Origin: Fodinibacter sp963730365
Lineage (GTDB): Bacteria; Actinomycetota; Actinomycetes; Actinomycetales; Dermatophilaceae
Direction of reading: 5' to 3'
DNA length: 64,000 bases
Assembly: GCA_963730365.1 (NCBI GenBank)
Contig: CAVSRM010000003.1
Coordinates: 434,001 to 498,000, forward strand
This document shows, one piece after another, positions 7,680 through 16,263 of this stretch (its first letter is position 1; each line of letters opens with the position of its first letter). The position numbers and the translations under genes were made by a program. The notes under the pieces were generated by a model. That model saw only the letters and a program-made list of their open reading frames with translations, searched no databases and had not been told where the DNA came from.

Positions 7680-8138
7680 GGCGGGTGGCCAGGATGAGGA
7701 GAGCCACCACGATGCCCAGGGCCGCGTCAGCCGGTATCGCGCGGGCGCTCGGGTGCAGCGTCATTCCGAAACCCCACACTCAGCACGGCATGTCCCACCA
7801 CCATCACGACCGGTCCAGAGCGCGCCGGGCCTCGCGGATGCGTTCCAGTCCGGGCAGCGCCTCGGGGGCCGCGACCACCGGCCACGCCCCTGGCCGCCAG
7901 TGTCGAGATCGCGGCAGCCGGGTCCCGGCGCACCACCGTGGCCCGCGGGACAAACCGGGTTCACCGAATCGAACAGGAGACCAGGGCCCAGCTCGACCAC
8001 TCCTCCAGCCAGGTCACCCGTGACCACTCCATCGCCAAACCGCCGGTCTCGGCGGTCTGCGAGCTCCTGGAGCGCCTCGCTGAGAGCGACGATACGAGCA
8101 GGGATTCGTAGGCCGCGAAATCGTCCACGACGTGTCAA
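7680..8138 (-). pseudogene. Decayed gene, possible multipass transporter remnant
   Basis: Protein-like pieces run in the minus direction but lie in different frames: LRIPARIVALSEALQELADR in one, RRDPAAAISTLAARGVA in a second, then VVAAPEALPGLERIREARRA, VVMVVGHAVLSVGF and GFGMTLHPSARAIPADAALG plus IVVALLILATR. Joined across at least three frameshifts these would give a soluble part followed by hydrophobic segments. The last piece loosely resembles threonine/serine exporter membrane segments, but that is a weak guess. No intact frame spans it. Confidence 0.35.
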
Positions 8139-8173
8139 CGACGACCATGCTGCAGCTTCACGTCAGAACCAGA

Positions 8174-8211
8174 ACCGGCTCTGACTCGCGTTTCCGCAGG
8201 TCAGAGCCGGT
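8174..8211 (-). terminator. Terminator of tRNA-Pro
   Basis: A perfect 12-base-pair inverted repeat (ACCGGCTCTGAC at 8174-8185 with GTCAGAGCCGGT at 8200-8211; 14-base loop) starts 7 bases past the tRNA 3' end. On the minus strand it is followed by TCTGGTTCTG, only moderately T-rich. Confidence 0.75.
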
Positions 8212-8218
8212 CTCTCGG

Positions 8219-8292
<74 letters not shown>

Positions 8293-8319
8293 TGGCCACC
8301 CCCTCACGGGAGCGTCGAA

Positions 8320-8350
8320 ACCTTATCCCATGCCGCCGGTGGCGACCCAA
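8320..8350 (-). promoter_or_regulatory. Possible promoter of tRNA-Pro
   Basis: Minus-strand TTGGGT (8345-8350) and TAAGGT (8320-8325) with 19-base spacing. Transcription would begin about 20 bases before the tRNA. Confidence 0.4.
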
Positions 8351-8457
8351 TCCGCCCGGCCCCCGCTCCATGCAGCGCAACACCCGCGAGACTTGGCATC
8401 CCTTCCCTTGTCTCACCGGCCTCTTCGAGGTCACCTCGACAGGCCCGGCGGCCGGGA

Positions 8458-9927
8458 TCAGCGACGGGAACGCTTCTCGCGCACCCGTACCGAGATCTCG
8501 ATGGGCGTCCCCTCGAACCCGAAGGTCTCCCGCAGCCGACGCTCGATGAAGCGACGGTACCCCGCCTCGATGAACCCCGAGGCGAAGAGCACGAACCGCG
8601 GCGGGCAGGTTCCGGCCTGGGTCGCGAAGAGGATCCTGGGCTGCTTGCCGCCCCGCACGGGGTGCGGGTGTGCGGCGACGATCTCGCCGAGGAAGGCGTT
8701 GAGCCGCCCGGTCGAGATCCGCGTCTCCCACGACTCCAGGGCGGTGTCGAGTGCGGGCACCAGCCGGTCCATGTGGCGCCCGGTGCGGGCCGAGACGTTG
8801 GCCCGGGGCGCCCACGGGATCTGGACCAGGTCGCGCTCGATCTCGCGCTGGAGGAAGTGGCGTCGCTCCTCGTCGGTGAGGTCCCACTTGTTGTAGGCGA
8901 TCACGAGGGCGCGGCCCGCGTCGATGACCTGCTGGATGACGCGGACGTCCTGCTCGGTGATGACCTCGGAGGCGTCGACGAGGACGACCGCCACCTCGGC
9001 CTTCTCCAGGGCCGTCTGAGTGCGCAGGGAGGCGTAGAAGTCAGCGCCGCGGGTCTGGTGCACTCTGCGCCGGATGCCGGCCGTGTCGACGAACCGCCAG
9101 GTGCGCCCGCCGAGGTCGATGAGCTCGTCCACCGGGTCTCGCGTGGTGCCCGCGACCTCGTCGACGACGACCCGGTCCGAACCCGCCAGCTTGTTGAGCA
9201 TCGAGGACTTGCCCACGTTGGGCCGGCCCACGAGCGCGACGCGGCGCGGGCCCCCGCGCTCGTAGGCGCCGCCCGCCCGGGAGAACTCGGGAAGGACCTC
9301 GACGAGCGCGTCGAGGGCGTCTCCGCTCCCCCGCCCGTGCAGGGCCGACACCGGCCACGGCTGGCCGAGCCCGAGGTTCCACAGGGCCGCCGCATCGGCC
9401 TCGGTGCGCTGGTCGTCCACCTTGTTCGCGACGAGCACGACGGGCTTGCCCGAACGCCGCAGGAGCTTCACGACGGCCTCGTCGTCGTCGGTCGCCCCGA
9501 CCATCGCGTCCACGACGAAGAGGACGACGTCGGCGAGCTCCACGGCGATCTCGGCCTGCTCGGCGACCCGCAGGTGGATCCCGGTGGCCTCGATGGCCCA
9601 CCCTCCGGTGTCGACCAGTGTGAAGCGGGTGCCAGTCCACTCCGCGTCGTAGGCCACCCGGTCCCGCGTGACCCCGGGCACGTCCTCGACGACCGCCTCC
9701 CGACGCCCGATGATGCGGTTGACCAGGGTGGACTTGCCCACGTTCGGGCGCCCGACGACGGCCACGACGGGCACCGGTCCGATCGCTCCACCGTCCGAGG
9801 CGTCGTCGCCGCCGCCCTCGAGCAGCTCGCGGTCCTCCTCGCTCAGGTCGAAGTCCTCCAGGCCGGCCCTCAGCGCGCGCTCGACGGCGGGGTCCTCGAT
9901 CTGGGTCGTCGGCTCCTCGGTGCTCAT
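8458..9927 (-). CDS. der: Ribosome biogenesis GTPase Der (EngA)
   Basis: A 489-residue protein with two tandem GTPase domains and a C-terminal KH-like domain. First domain: VVGRPNVGKSTLVNRI (G1), DTGGW (G3), NKVD (G4). Second: VGRPNVGKSSMLNKL, DTAGIR, NKWD. Der acts in 50S ribosomal subunit assembly. ATG at 9927 begins MSTEEPTTQIEDP; longer reading to 9966 lacks support. The acidic N-terminal extension of about 60 residues before the first G domain is common in actinobacteria. It follows cmk as in other actinobacteria, but a strong hairpin lies between them. Confidence 0.96.
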   Translation of the reverse strand: MSTEEPTTQIEDPAVERALRAGLEDFDLSEEDRELLEGGGDDASDGGAIGPVPVVAVVGRPNVGKSTLVNRIIGRREAVVEDVPGVTRDRVAYDAEWTGTRFTLVDTGGWAIEATGIHLRVAEQAEIAVELADVVLFVVDAMVGATDDDEAVVKLLRRSGKPVVLVANKVDDQRTEADAAALWNLGLGQPWPVSALHGRGSGDALDALVEVLPEFSRAGGAYERGGPRRVALVGRPNVGKSSMLNKLAGSDRVVVDEVAGTTRDPVDELIDLGGRTWRFVDTAGIRRRVHQTRGADFYASLRTQTALEKAEVAVVLVDASEVITEQDVRVIQQVIDAGRALVIAYNKWDLTDEERRHFLQREIERDLVQIPWAPRANVSARTGRHMDRLVPALDTALESWETRISTGRLNAFLGEIVAAHPHPVRGGKQPRILFATQAGTCPPRFVLFASGFIEAGYRRFIERRLRETFGFEGTPIEISVRVREKRSRR

Positions 9928-9968
9928 CGCACCAGTGTCCCAGAGCAGCGGCATCCGGCCGACCACCG

Positions 9969-9989
9969 CGACCGGGACCGTCCCGGTCG
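9969..9989. repeat. 21-base palindrome upstream of der
   Basis: CGACCGGGAC and GTCCCGGTCG are perfect inverted repeats around one central base. It lies about 40 bases before the der start and could be an operator or a second weak hairpin after the larger one at 10002-10053. Confidence 0.5.
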
Positions 9990-10001
9990 ACCGACCCAGC
10001 A

Positions 10002-10053
10002 GAGGCTGGTGCCAGGACCACAGGGTGCAGCCTGTGGTCCTGGCACCAACCTC
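10002..10053 (-). terminator. Strong hairpin between cmk and der
   Basis: GGTGCCAGGACCACAGG (10008-10024) pairs perfectly over 17 bases with 10031-10047, with a 6-base loop. The stem extends to GAGG/CCTC after a 2-base mismatch. It starts about 20 bases past the cmk stop on the minus strand. There is no T run, which is common for actinobacterial hairpin terminators. Confidence 0.65.
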
Positions 10054-10074
10054 GGCTAGCAGAGGTTAGGGGTG

Positions 10075-10764
10075 TCAGTCGGTAGTGAGGGACGCCACGA
10101 CGTCCAGGACAGCCTCGACGCTCGCCTGGAAGTCGAGGTCCGAGGTGTCGACCAGGGTGACGCCCTGAGCGGCCTCGATGAAGGACGACACCGCTGAGTC
10201 GTCCCGGTCCCGGCGCACGACCTGGTCGCGTGTCGCCTCGACCGCGGCATCGTCGCTGGCGCCGTGCAACTCTGCCGAGCGGCGACGGAGCCGCGCCTTC
10301 TCCGATGCGGTGAGCAGCACCCGCACGGTGGCGTCCGGGGCGACGACGGTGGTGATGTCGCGCCCTTCGGCGACCACTCCCCCGGTCTCCCGGGCGATCC
10401 GTGCCATGAGGTCGCGCTGTAGCTGCTGCAGGACCGGACGCACCCCGAGGTTGGTCGCCACCGCCGAGACCGCGGTGCTCACCTCCGAGGTGCGGATCGC
10501 CTCGCCGACGTCCGTGCCCCCCACGTGCACGCTCGGCGCGGCCGGGTCGGTCCCGACCTCCAGGGGGAGGACGCAGGCTGCCGCGGCCACGGCATCGTGG
10601 TCCGTCAGGTCGACTCCTTCCTCGAGGCACCACCAGGTGAGCGCGCGGTACATCGCTCCGGTGTCGAGGTAGCCGATCCCCAGCCGCTGGGCGACGGCCC
10701 GCGACACACTGCTCTTCCCGGATCCGGAGGGGCCGTCGATGGCGATCGTCAGGGGTGCGGTCAT
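10075..10764 (-). CDS. cmk: Cytidylate kinase
   Basis: A 229-residue P-loop kinase that phosphorylates CMP/dCMP to the diphosphate. The motif IAIDGPSGSGKSSVSRAVA is at the N-terminus, followed by LGIGYLDTGAMYRALTWWC (the substrate-binding DTGAMYR) and VVAEGRDITTVVAPDA. Length is normal. The ATG at 10764 is chosen because the P-loop begins 9 residues in. It lies 23 bases after tyrA in the same operon. Confidence 0.96.
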   Translation of the reverse strand: MTAPLTIAIDGPSGSGKSSVSRAVAQRLGIGYLDTGAMYRALTWWCLEEGVDLTDHDAVAAAACVLPLEVGTDPAAPSVHVGGTDVGEAIRTSEVSTAVSAVATNLGVRPVLQQLQRDLMARIARETGGVVAEGRDITTVVAPDATVRVLLTASEKARLRRRSAELHGASDDAAVEATRDQVVRRDRDDSAVSSFIEAAQGVTLVDTSDLDFQASVEAVLDVVASLTTD

Positions 10765-10787
10765 GGGCAGGGAGCCTAGTCGGCCGG

Positions 10788-11873
10788 TCAGCCGTGCAGC
10801 CGCCACCCACGCAGCTCCATGCCCTCGGCGAGGCCCGCGGCGCTCGCCGGTACGACATCGACCTCGGCCAGGCCGAACGGCTGACCGAGCCCGTGGTCGA
10901 GGTGGAACTCCTCGACGTTCGCGCCGATGTCGGCGATGTCGGCGAAGAGACGGCCGAGCTGCCCCGGCTCGTCCGGGATGATCACCCGAACCGTCGTGTA
11001 AGCCGTGGGCGCGGCCCCGTGCTTGCCGGGGATCCGCGCGTGGCCGGCGTTGCCGGCGGAGATCGCCCGAGCGAGGGTGGCACGAGCACCCGGCGGGTCC
11101 TGCGCGGAGGCGAGCTCGTCGAGCGCGGCCACGATGCCCGCAAGGTCGTCCGAGACGGCTCGCAGCACGTCGCGGACGGCCGCCGCGTTGCCGGCGAGGA
11201 TCTGGGTCCACAGGCTCGGGTCGCTCGCCGCGATGCGGGTGACGTCGCGCAGCCCCTGCCCGGCCAGGGCGACGGCATCCTCGTCGAGGTCCTCGAGGCG
11301 GGCGGCGACCAGGCTGGCGGCGAGCTGCGGCACGTGGGAGACGGCCGCCACCGCGGCGTCATGGGCATCCGGGGGCAGCACGCTGACGGCAGACCCTGCG
11401 GAACGGGCCACGGTGGCGACGACCTCGACCGCCTCGCTCGACGTCTCCTCCGTCGGCGTGAGGACCCAGGCCCGCCCGTCGAAGAGGTCGTGACGACCGG
11501 CCACCGCGCCGGAGCGCTCGCGCCCCGCCATCGGGTGCGACCCGCAGTAGCGAGCGAGGTCGGCGCCGTCGCGGCGCAGCGCGGCGAGGACCGTCCCCTT
11601 GACCGACGCGACATCGGTCACCGTGGCCTCGGGCCACCGAGCCAGCGCCGCCTCGACACAGGCCGCGGTGACGTCCGGGGGCGTCGCGACCACGACGAGG
11701 TCGGGCTCCAGGTGCTCCCCCGAACCCACGGCACGTCCCGCTCCGAGGTCTCGTGCCAGGGCCACGTGGGTGGTGATCGCGTCCTCGAGGGTCACGTCGG
11801 CGCCCTGGCGGGTGAGGGCGAGCCCCAGGCTCGTGCCGATCAGCCCCGTCCCGATGATGTGGACGGACGTCAC
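10788..11873 (-). CDS. tyrA: Prephenate dehydrogenase with ACT domain
   Basis: A 361-residue NAD-dependent enzyme converting prephenate to 4-hydroxyphenylpyruvate in tyrosine synthesis. An N-terminal Rossmann motif IIGTGLIGTSLGLAL is followed by the catalytic region CGSHPMAGRERSGAV. The C-terminal ACT domain (about residues 285-361: VRVIIPDEPGQLGRLFADIA) suggests feedback by an amino acid. GTG start at 11873 overlaps the rluB stop by 4 bases, indicating coupling. Longer frames upstream are not supported. Confidence 0.94.
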   Translation of the reverse strand: MTSVHIIGTGLIGTSLGLALTRQGADVTLEDAITTHVALARDLGAGRAVGSGEHLEPDLVVVATPPDVTAACVEAALARWPEATVTDVASVKGTVLAALRRDGADLARYCGSHPMAGRERSGAVAGRHDLFDGRAWVLTPTEETSSEAVEVVATVARSAGSAVSVLPPDAHDAAVAAVSHVPQLAASLVAARLEDLDEDAVALAGQGLRDVTRIAASDPSLWTQILAGNAAAVRDVLRAVSDDLAGIVAALDELASAQDPPGARATLARAISAGNAGHARIPGKHGAAPTAYTTVRVIIPDEPGQLGRLFADIADIGANVEEFHLDHGLGQPFGLAEVDVVPASAAGLAEGMELRGWRLHG

Positions 11874-12793
11874 AGACCCGCCGCCTTGTACAGCGCGGCG
11901 ACCTCCGCGGCACTCAGGGACCGCCACTTCCCCGGCTTGGTGTCCCCCATGCGGATGGGGCCCACCTGGGTGCGAACGAGGGACAGCACCGGATGCCCGG
12001 CCTCGGCGAGCATCCTGCGGACGATGTGCTTGCGCCCCTCGTGGAGGATGAGCTCGACGATCGCCTTCCCCGGCTGGGAGTCCACCACCTTGAAGGAGTC
12101 GACGGCCGCGGGGCCGTCCTCGAGCATCACACCCTCACGCAGCCGTTTGCCGAGGTCCCGTGGCACGGGGCCCTGGATCTGGGCCAGGTAGGTCTTCAGG
12201 ACGCCGTACCGCGGGTGCTGGAGGCGGTGGGCGAGGTCGCCGTCGTTGGTGAGCAGCAGCAGCCCCTCGGTGTCGGCGTCGAGGCGGCCCACGTGGAAGA
12301 GCCGCTCCTTGCGCTCGCCGACGTAGTTCCCGATGTCGATCCGGCCGAGGTCGTCACTCATCGAGGTGACGACGTTGAGAGGCTTGTTGAACGCGAGGTA
12401 GACGCGTGACTCGTCGAGCTGGACCCGCTCGCCGTCCACGTGGACGACCTGCGTGGCGCTGATTCGCACCCCCAGCTCGGTGACGACCTGCCCGTCGACG
12501 TCGACCCGACCCTGGCGGATGAGGTCCTCGCACACCCGTCGAGAGCCGACGCCCGCCGCCGCCAGGAGCTTCTGCAGGCGCACACCGTCGGGGTCGTGGA
12601 CGTCCACCGTCGGTCGTTTCGGCCACTGCGGCGCCGCGGTCGGCTGACTGGGGCGGGTCGACCCGGATCCGCCGCGCTGCTGCTTGCCCTTGCGGGCGCC
12701 GCCCTTGTCGGAGGCGCGTCCCGCGGAGGACGCGGACCCGGAGCCCTTGCCCCGACCGGAGGGTGCTGTTCCACGGTTCTTCGGCTGCGTCAT
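11870..12793 (-). CDS. rluB: 23S rRNA pseudouridine synthase, RluB family
   Basis: A 307-residue enzyme. A low-complexity, basic N-terminus (about 65 residues, GRGKGSGSASSAGRASDKGG) precedes an S4 RNA-binding domain (VRLQKLLAAAGVGSRRVCED) and the RsuA-type catalytic domain with HVGRLDADTEGLLLLTNDGD, where the Asp of GRLDADTEG is catalytic. The family modifies 23S rRNA helix regions. The start ATG at 12793 overlaps scpB by 4 bases (ATGA). Confidence 0.92.
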   Translation of the reverse strand: MTQPKNRGTAPSGRGKGSGSASSAGRASDKGGARKGKQQRGGSGSTRPSQPTAAPQWPKRPTVDVHDPDGVRLQKLLAAAGVGSRRVCEDLIRQGRVDVDGQVVTELGVRISATQVVHVDGERVQLDESRVYLAFNKPLNVVTSMSDDLGRIDIGNYVGERKERLFHVGRLDADTEGLLLLTNDGDLAHRLQHPRYGVLKTYLAQIQGPVPRDLGKRLREGVMLEDGPAAVDSFKVVDSQPGKAIVELILHEGRKHIVRRMLAEAGHPVLSLVRTQVGPIRMGDTKPGKWRSLSAAEVAALYKAAGL

Positions 12794-13419
12794 GCGCGGC
12801 CTCCTTCGGCGATCTCGTCGAGCACGTCGACCTCTGGAAGGTACGGGGCAAGGGCGGGGAGGTCGTCGACGCCCTGCAGGCCCAGCCGCTCGAGGAAGTA
12901 GGAGGTGGTGCCGTAGAGGTTCGCGGTGGACTCCTCATCGTGCCCGACCTCCTCGATGAGTCCCCGCGAGAGCAGGGTGCGGATGACGCCGTCGACGTTG
13001 ACGCCGCGCACCGCGGCGACGCGCGAGCGGGACACCGGCTGCCGGTAGGCGATGACGGCGAGGGTCTCGAGGGACGCCTGGGTGAGCCGAGCCTGCTGTC
13101 CGTCGAGGACGAAGCGCTCGACGACCGGGGCGTACTCGTGCCGGCTGTAGATCCGCCAGCCGCCGCCCACCTCGCGCAGCGTGAAGCCGCGCTGCTGCGC
13201 GGCATACCCCTCGACCAGGTCGGCCAGCGCCGCCTCGACGTCGGCCTCGGGCTGTTCCAGGGCCGAGGCCAGGGCCACGGTCGGCACCGGCTCGTCGACG
13301 ACCATCAGCACGGCCTCGATGGCGGCGTGGATGCCGCCCGGAAAGTCGGCGACGTCGAAGGCGAGCTGGGAGTCCTCGGCCGGGGGCGTTCCGACACCGG
13401 CCTCATGTGCGTCACTCAT
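12790..13419 (-). CDS. scpB: Segregation and condensation protein B
   Basis: A 209-residue winged-helix protein that, with ScpA, bridges SMC dimers for chromosome condensation. Signatures: FPGGIHAAIEAVLMVVDEPV near the start, TLREVGGGWRIYSRHEYAPV, LTQASLETLAVIAYRQPVSR and GLIEEVGHDEESTANLYGTT. The ATG at 13419 is used; the frame continues upstream but overlaps scpA. It overlaps the scpA end by 8 bases. Confidence 0.95.
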   Translation of the reverse strand: MSDAHEAGVGTPPAEDSQLAFDVADFPGGIHAAIEAVLMVVDEPVPTVALASALEQPEADVEAALADLVEGYAAQQRGFTLREVGGGWRIYSRHEYAPVVERFVLDGQQARLTQASLETLAVIAYRQPVSRSRVAAVRGVNVDGVIRTLLSRGLIEEVGHDEESTANLYGTTSYFLERLGLQGVDDLPALAPYLPEVDVLDEIAEGGRA

Positions 13420-14368
13420 CGGGTGTCTCCTCGGTCGCGATCGTGGGGGGTGGGGCGGGAGCACCGGGCTCGGGCGGGGCCGCAGCGTGCTCGACGTCGT
13501 CGTCGAACTCGTCGTCGACCTCGATCTCGCCCTCCTCCGGGCCGGTCCACCGCACGGTGAGCTCGCCAAGGGCCTCGGCCTGTTCGAACCCGATGGCGCC
13601 GTCGCGGAAGAGCTCGAGCAGGGCCAGGAAGCGCGCGACGACCACGAGGGTCGAGTCGGCGTCGGCGACCAGGGCACGGAAGGACGCCACCCGCTCCCGC
13701 CGCAGCCGCTCACCGATCACCCCGGCCTGTTCCCGCACGCTGACCGCCGAGGCGTGCAGGTGGCCCAGGCCCACCGACTCGGGGTGCTTCGGCGTGAGCG
13801 CCCTCGCAGCCAGCATGGCGAGCTGCTCCGGGGTGACCGTCATCACGAGCTCGGGGAGCAGGGCCGCGAACCGGGGTTCGAGACCCACCGTGCGCGGGTG
13901 CATCCGCCCGGCCGTGGCCATCCGCTCGCCGAACGTGTGCGCGATGTCCTTGAACGCCCGGTACTGCAGCAGCCGCGCGAAGAGGATGTCGCGGGCCTCG
14001 ATGAGCGCGAGGTCGTCCTCGTCCTCCGGTCCCGACTGCGGCAGCAGCCGGGCCGCCTTGAGGTCGAGCAGCGTGGCGGCGACGAGGAGGAACTCCGAGG
14101 CCTGGGACAGGTCCCACCCGTCCGGGGTCTCCCGAGCTGCCCGGATGTGGGCGATGAACTCGTCGGTGACGCTCGCCAGCGCGATCTCGGTGATGTCGAG
14201 CTTGTGCTTGCTGATCAGGCCGAGGAGGAGGTCGAACGGCCCAGAGAAGACATCGAGGTGCACCTCGAACGCAGTGGTCGCGGCGCGTCTGGTGAGGATG
14301 CCACCGGGTACGGCGGGCGTGGTGTCGGCGGGCGCCGCGCCCCCCGCCTGACCGGGGGCCTGGGTCAT
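13412..14368 (-). CDS. scpA: Segregation and condensation protein A
   Basis: A 318-residue kleisin. The conserved N-terminal segment FEVHLDVFSGPFDLLLGLIS (about residues 34-53) binds SMC, followed by KHKLDITEIALASVTDEFIA and LDLKAARLLP; the C-terminal winged helix lies near RDGAIGFEQAEALGELTV. The acidic and proline-rich C-terminal tail is outside the core domain. It sits 3 bases after parA; parA, scpA and scpB form one operon for chromosome segregation. Confidence 0.94.
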   Translation of the reverse strand: MTQAPGQAGGAAPADTTPAVPGGILTRRAATTAFEVHLDVFSGPFDLLLGLISKHKLDITEIALASVTDEFIAHIRAARETPDGWDLSQASEFLLVAATLLDLKAARLLPQSGPEDEDDLALIEARDILFARLLQYRAFKDIAHTFGERMATAGRMHPRTVGLEPRFAALLPELVMTVTPEQLAMLAARALTPKHPESVGLGHLHASAVSVREQAGVIGERLRRERVASFRALVADADSTLVVVARFLALLELFRDGAIGFEQAEALGELTVRWTGPEEGEIEVDDEFDDDVEHAAAPPEPGAPAPPPTIATEETPDE

Positions 14369-14371
14369 CGG

Positions 14372-15250
14372 TCAGGCCGCCCCACCGCGCGCGATGAGCT
14401 CGCGCGCGAGCTGGCGGTAGGCATCGGCACCCTTGTGGCTGCCGTCGTACGTCGTGATCGGCTCGGCGGCGAGGGTGGCGTCGGGGAACTTCACCGACCG
14501 GGAGATGACCGTGTGGAAGACCCGGTCGCCGAAGTGCTCGACGACACTCGCGACCACCTCACGCGAGTGCAGGGTGCGCCCGTCGTACATCGTGGCGAGG
14601 ATGCCGTCGACCTTCAGTCGCGGGTTGAGCCGGTCGGTGATCTTCTCGATGGTCTCGACGAGCAGGGCCACCCCGCGCATTGCGAAGAACTCGCACTCCA
14701 GCGGGATGAGGACCCCGTGAGCGGCCGTGAGGGCGTTGACCGTGAGCAGCCCGAGGGAGGGCTGGCAGTCGATGAGGATGACGTCGTACTCGTCGACGAC
14801 GGGGCGCAGCACCCGGGCCAGGATCTGCTCCCGAGCCACCTCACCGACGAGCTGCACCTCGGCCGCCGAGAGGTCGATGTTGGCCGGGACGACGTCCAGG
14901 CCCTCGACCTTGGTGTGCTGGATGACGTCCCGCACGTCGTGCCCGCGCTCGATGAGCAGGTTGTAGACGGTCACGTCGAGCTCGTTGGCCTGGATGCCCA
15001 GGCCGACGGAGAGCGCACCCTGGGGATCGAAGTCGACGAGAAGCACCTTGCGGCCGACCTCGGCCAGGGCGGCCCCGAGGTTGATCGTCGTGGTCGTCTT
15101 GCCTACCCCGCCCTTCTGGTTGCACATCGCGATGATCCGCGCCGGACCGTGCGAGACCAGGGGCTTCGGCTCCGGGAAGTCGGGGAGGGGGCGACCCGTG
15201 GGCCCGACCTGTCCGTCGATGCGGATCTGCAACGCCGCGTCGGAATCCAC
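14372..15250 (-). CDS. parA: ParA-family ATPase
   Basis: A 292-residue deviant-Walker ATPase: CNQKGGVGKTTTTINLGAAL (Walker A with signature Lys), VLLVDFDPQGALSVGLG (Walker A' region) and VILIDCQPSLGLLTVNAL (Walker B). It is the ParA homologue conserved beside scpAB in actinobacteria and not the origin-proximal copy, as no parB is adjacent. GTG start at 15250 with GGGAGAG upstream. It likely helps chromosome segregation with ScpAB/SMC; a specific cargo is unknown. Confidence 0.93.
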   Translation of the reverse strand: MDSDAALQIRIDGQVGPTGRPLPDFPEPKPLVSHGPARIIAMCNQKGGVGKTTTTINLGAALAEVGRKVLLVDFDPQGALSVGLGIQANELDVTVYNLLIERGHDVRDVIQHTKVEGLDVVPANIDLSAAEVQLVGEVAREQILARVLRPVVDEYDVILIDCQPSLGLLTVNALTAAHGVLIPLECEFFAMRGVALLVETIEKITDRLNPRLKVDGILATMYDGRTLHSREVVASVVEHFGDRVFHTVISRSVKFPDATLAAEPITTYDGSHKGADAYRQLARELIARGGAA

Positions 15251-15313
15251 GCTCTCTCTCCCCGGTGCCGCTCGTGATCTCAGGTCAGCCTCGCGCTGAT
15301 CGGGTTGACCTTA

Positions 15314-16225
15314 TCAGCGTGCCCGGGGGTGGCTCTGGGCATACACCTCTCGAAGGCGCTGCACCGTGACGAGCGTGTAGATCTGGGTCGTCGTGACCGA
15401 CGCGTGCCCGAGAAGCTCCTGGACGACACGCACGTCGGCACCGCCCTCGAGCAGGTGCGTCGCGAAGGAGTGCCGCAAGGTGTGCGGCGAGAGGTGCCCC
15501 CGCAGGTCGGCCCTCTCGGCAGCGGCGCGCAGGATGGTCCAGGCACTCTGCCGCGAGAGCCTGGACCCCCGCGTGTTGAGGAAGATCGCGGGGGTGCCCG
15601 CCCCCTTGGCCGCCAGCACGGGGCGGCCCCGGACCAGCCAGGCCGACAGGGCCGACGCGGCATACGACCCGACCGGGACCAGGCGCTCCTTGCCGCCCTT
15701 GCCCCGGAGCCGGACCACGCCGTCGTCGGCATCGATGTCGTCCACGTCGAGACCGACCGCCTCGGAGATCCGGGCGCCGGTCCCGTAGAGCACCTCGAGG
15801 AGCGCCCGGTCCCGCAGGGCGCTCGGCGTGTCGCCGACCGACGCCGCCTCCAGGAGCCGCTCGACGTCCTCGACCGAGATCGCCTTGGGAAGGCGCGCGG
15901 GCGGGGCGGGCGGGCTCACTGCCCGGGCCGGGTCGACGTCGAGGTCCCCCTCGAGAGCGAGGAACCGGTGCAGGCCACGCACCGCCACCAGCGTCCGTGC
16001 CGCCGAGCTGGCGGCCAGCGGCGGGTGCGTGTCGTCGCCCTCGCGCAGGTGGGCCAGGAATGCGCTCACCTGGCCCTCGCGCACGTCGGCCGGCCGCAGC
16101 ACCCCCTGCTCGGCGAGGAACGCGGCCCACCGGGCCAGGTCGCGCCGGTAGGCCGACAGGGTGTTCGGTGAGGCACCACGCTCGACGTCGAGGTGGGTGA
16201 GCCACGCGTCGACGGCCCGGCCCAC
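15314..16225 (-). CDS. xerD: Site-specific tyrosine recombinase XerD
   Basis: A 303-residue recombinase resolving chromosome dimers at dif. It has a SAM-like N-domain (VERGASPNTLSAYRRDLARW) and catalytic residues Arg in YGTGARISEAVGL, HTLRHSFATHLL, and LGHASVTTTQIYTLV with the nucleophile Tyr. The GTG at 16225 matches the expected N-terminus but lacks a ribosome site. A CTG at 16267 has GAGGAG 8 bases upstream and overlaps the ald stop as CTGA, so it may be the true start (317 residues). It precedes parA-scpAB, as in related genomes. Confidence 0.92.
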   Translation of the reverse strand: MGRAVDAWLTHLDVERGASPNTLSAYRRDLARWAAFLAEQGVLRPADVREGQVSAFLAHLREGDDTHPPLAASSAARTLVAVRGLHRFLALEGDLDVDPARAVSPPAPPARLPKAISVEDVERLLEAASVGDTPSALRDRALLEVLYGTGARISEAVGLDVDDIDADDGVVRLRGKGGKERLVPVGSYAASALSAWLVRGRPVLAAKGAGTPAIFLNTRGSRLSRQSAWTILRAAAERADLRGHLSPHTLRHSFATHLLEGGADVRVVQELLGHASVTTTQIYTLVTVQRLREVYAQSHPRAR

Positions 16226-16263
16226 GGGGGTGGGGCGGGCCGTCGGCTCGTGAGGACCTGCGG

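Noticed and set aside
9041..10858. 605-residue open frame on the minus strand
   Set aside because: It is a shadow frame of der and cmk, rich in Arg/Gly/Ala/Pro, with no domain.
14372..15250. parA as part of an origin-proximal parAB locus or plasmid partition
   Set aside because: No parB or parS-like repeats are beside it, and its scpAB neighbourhood is a conserved chromosomal one.
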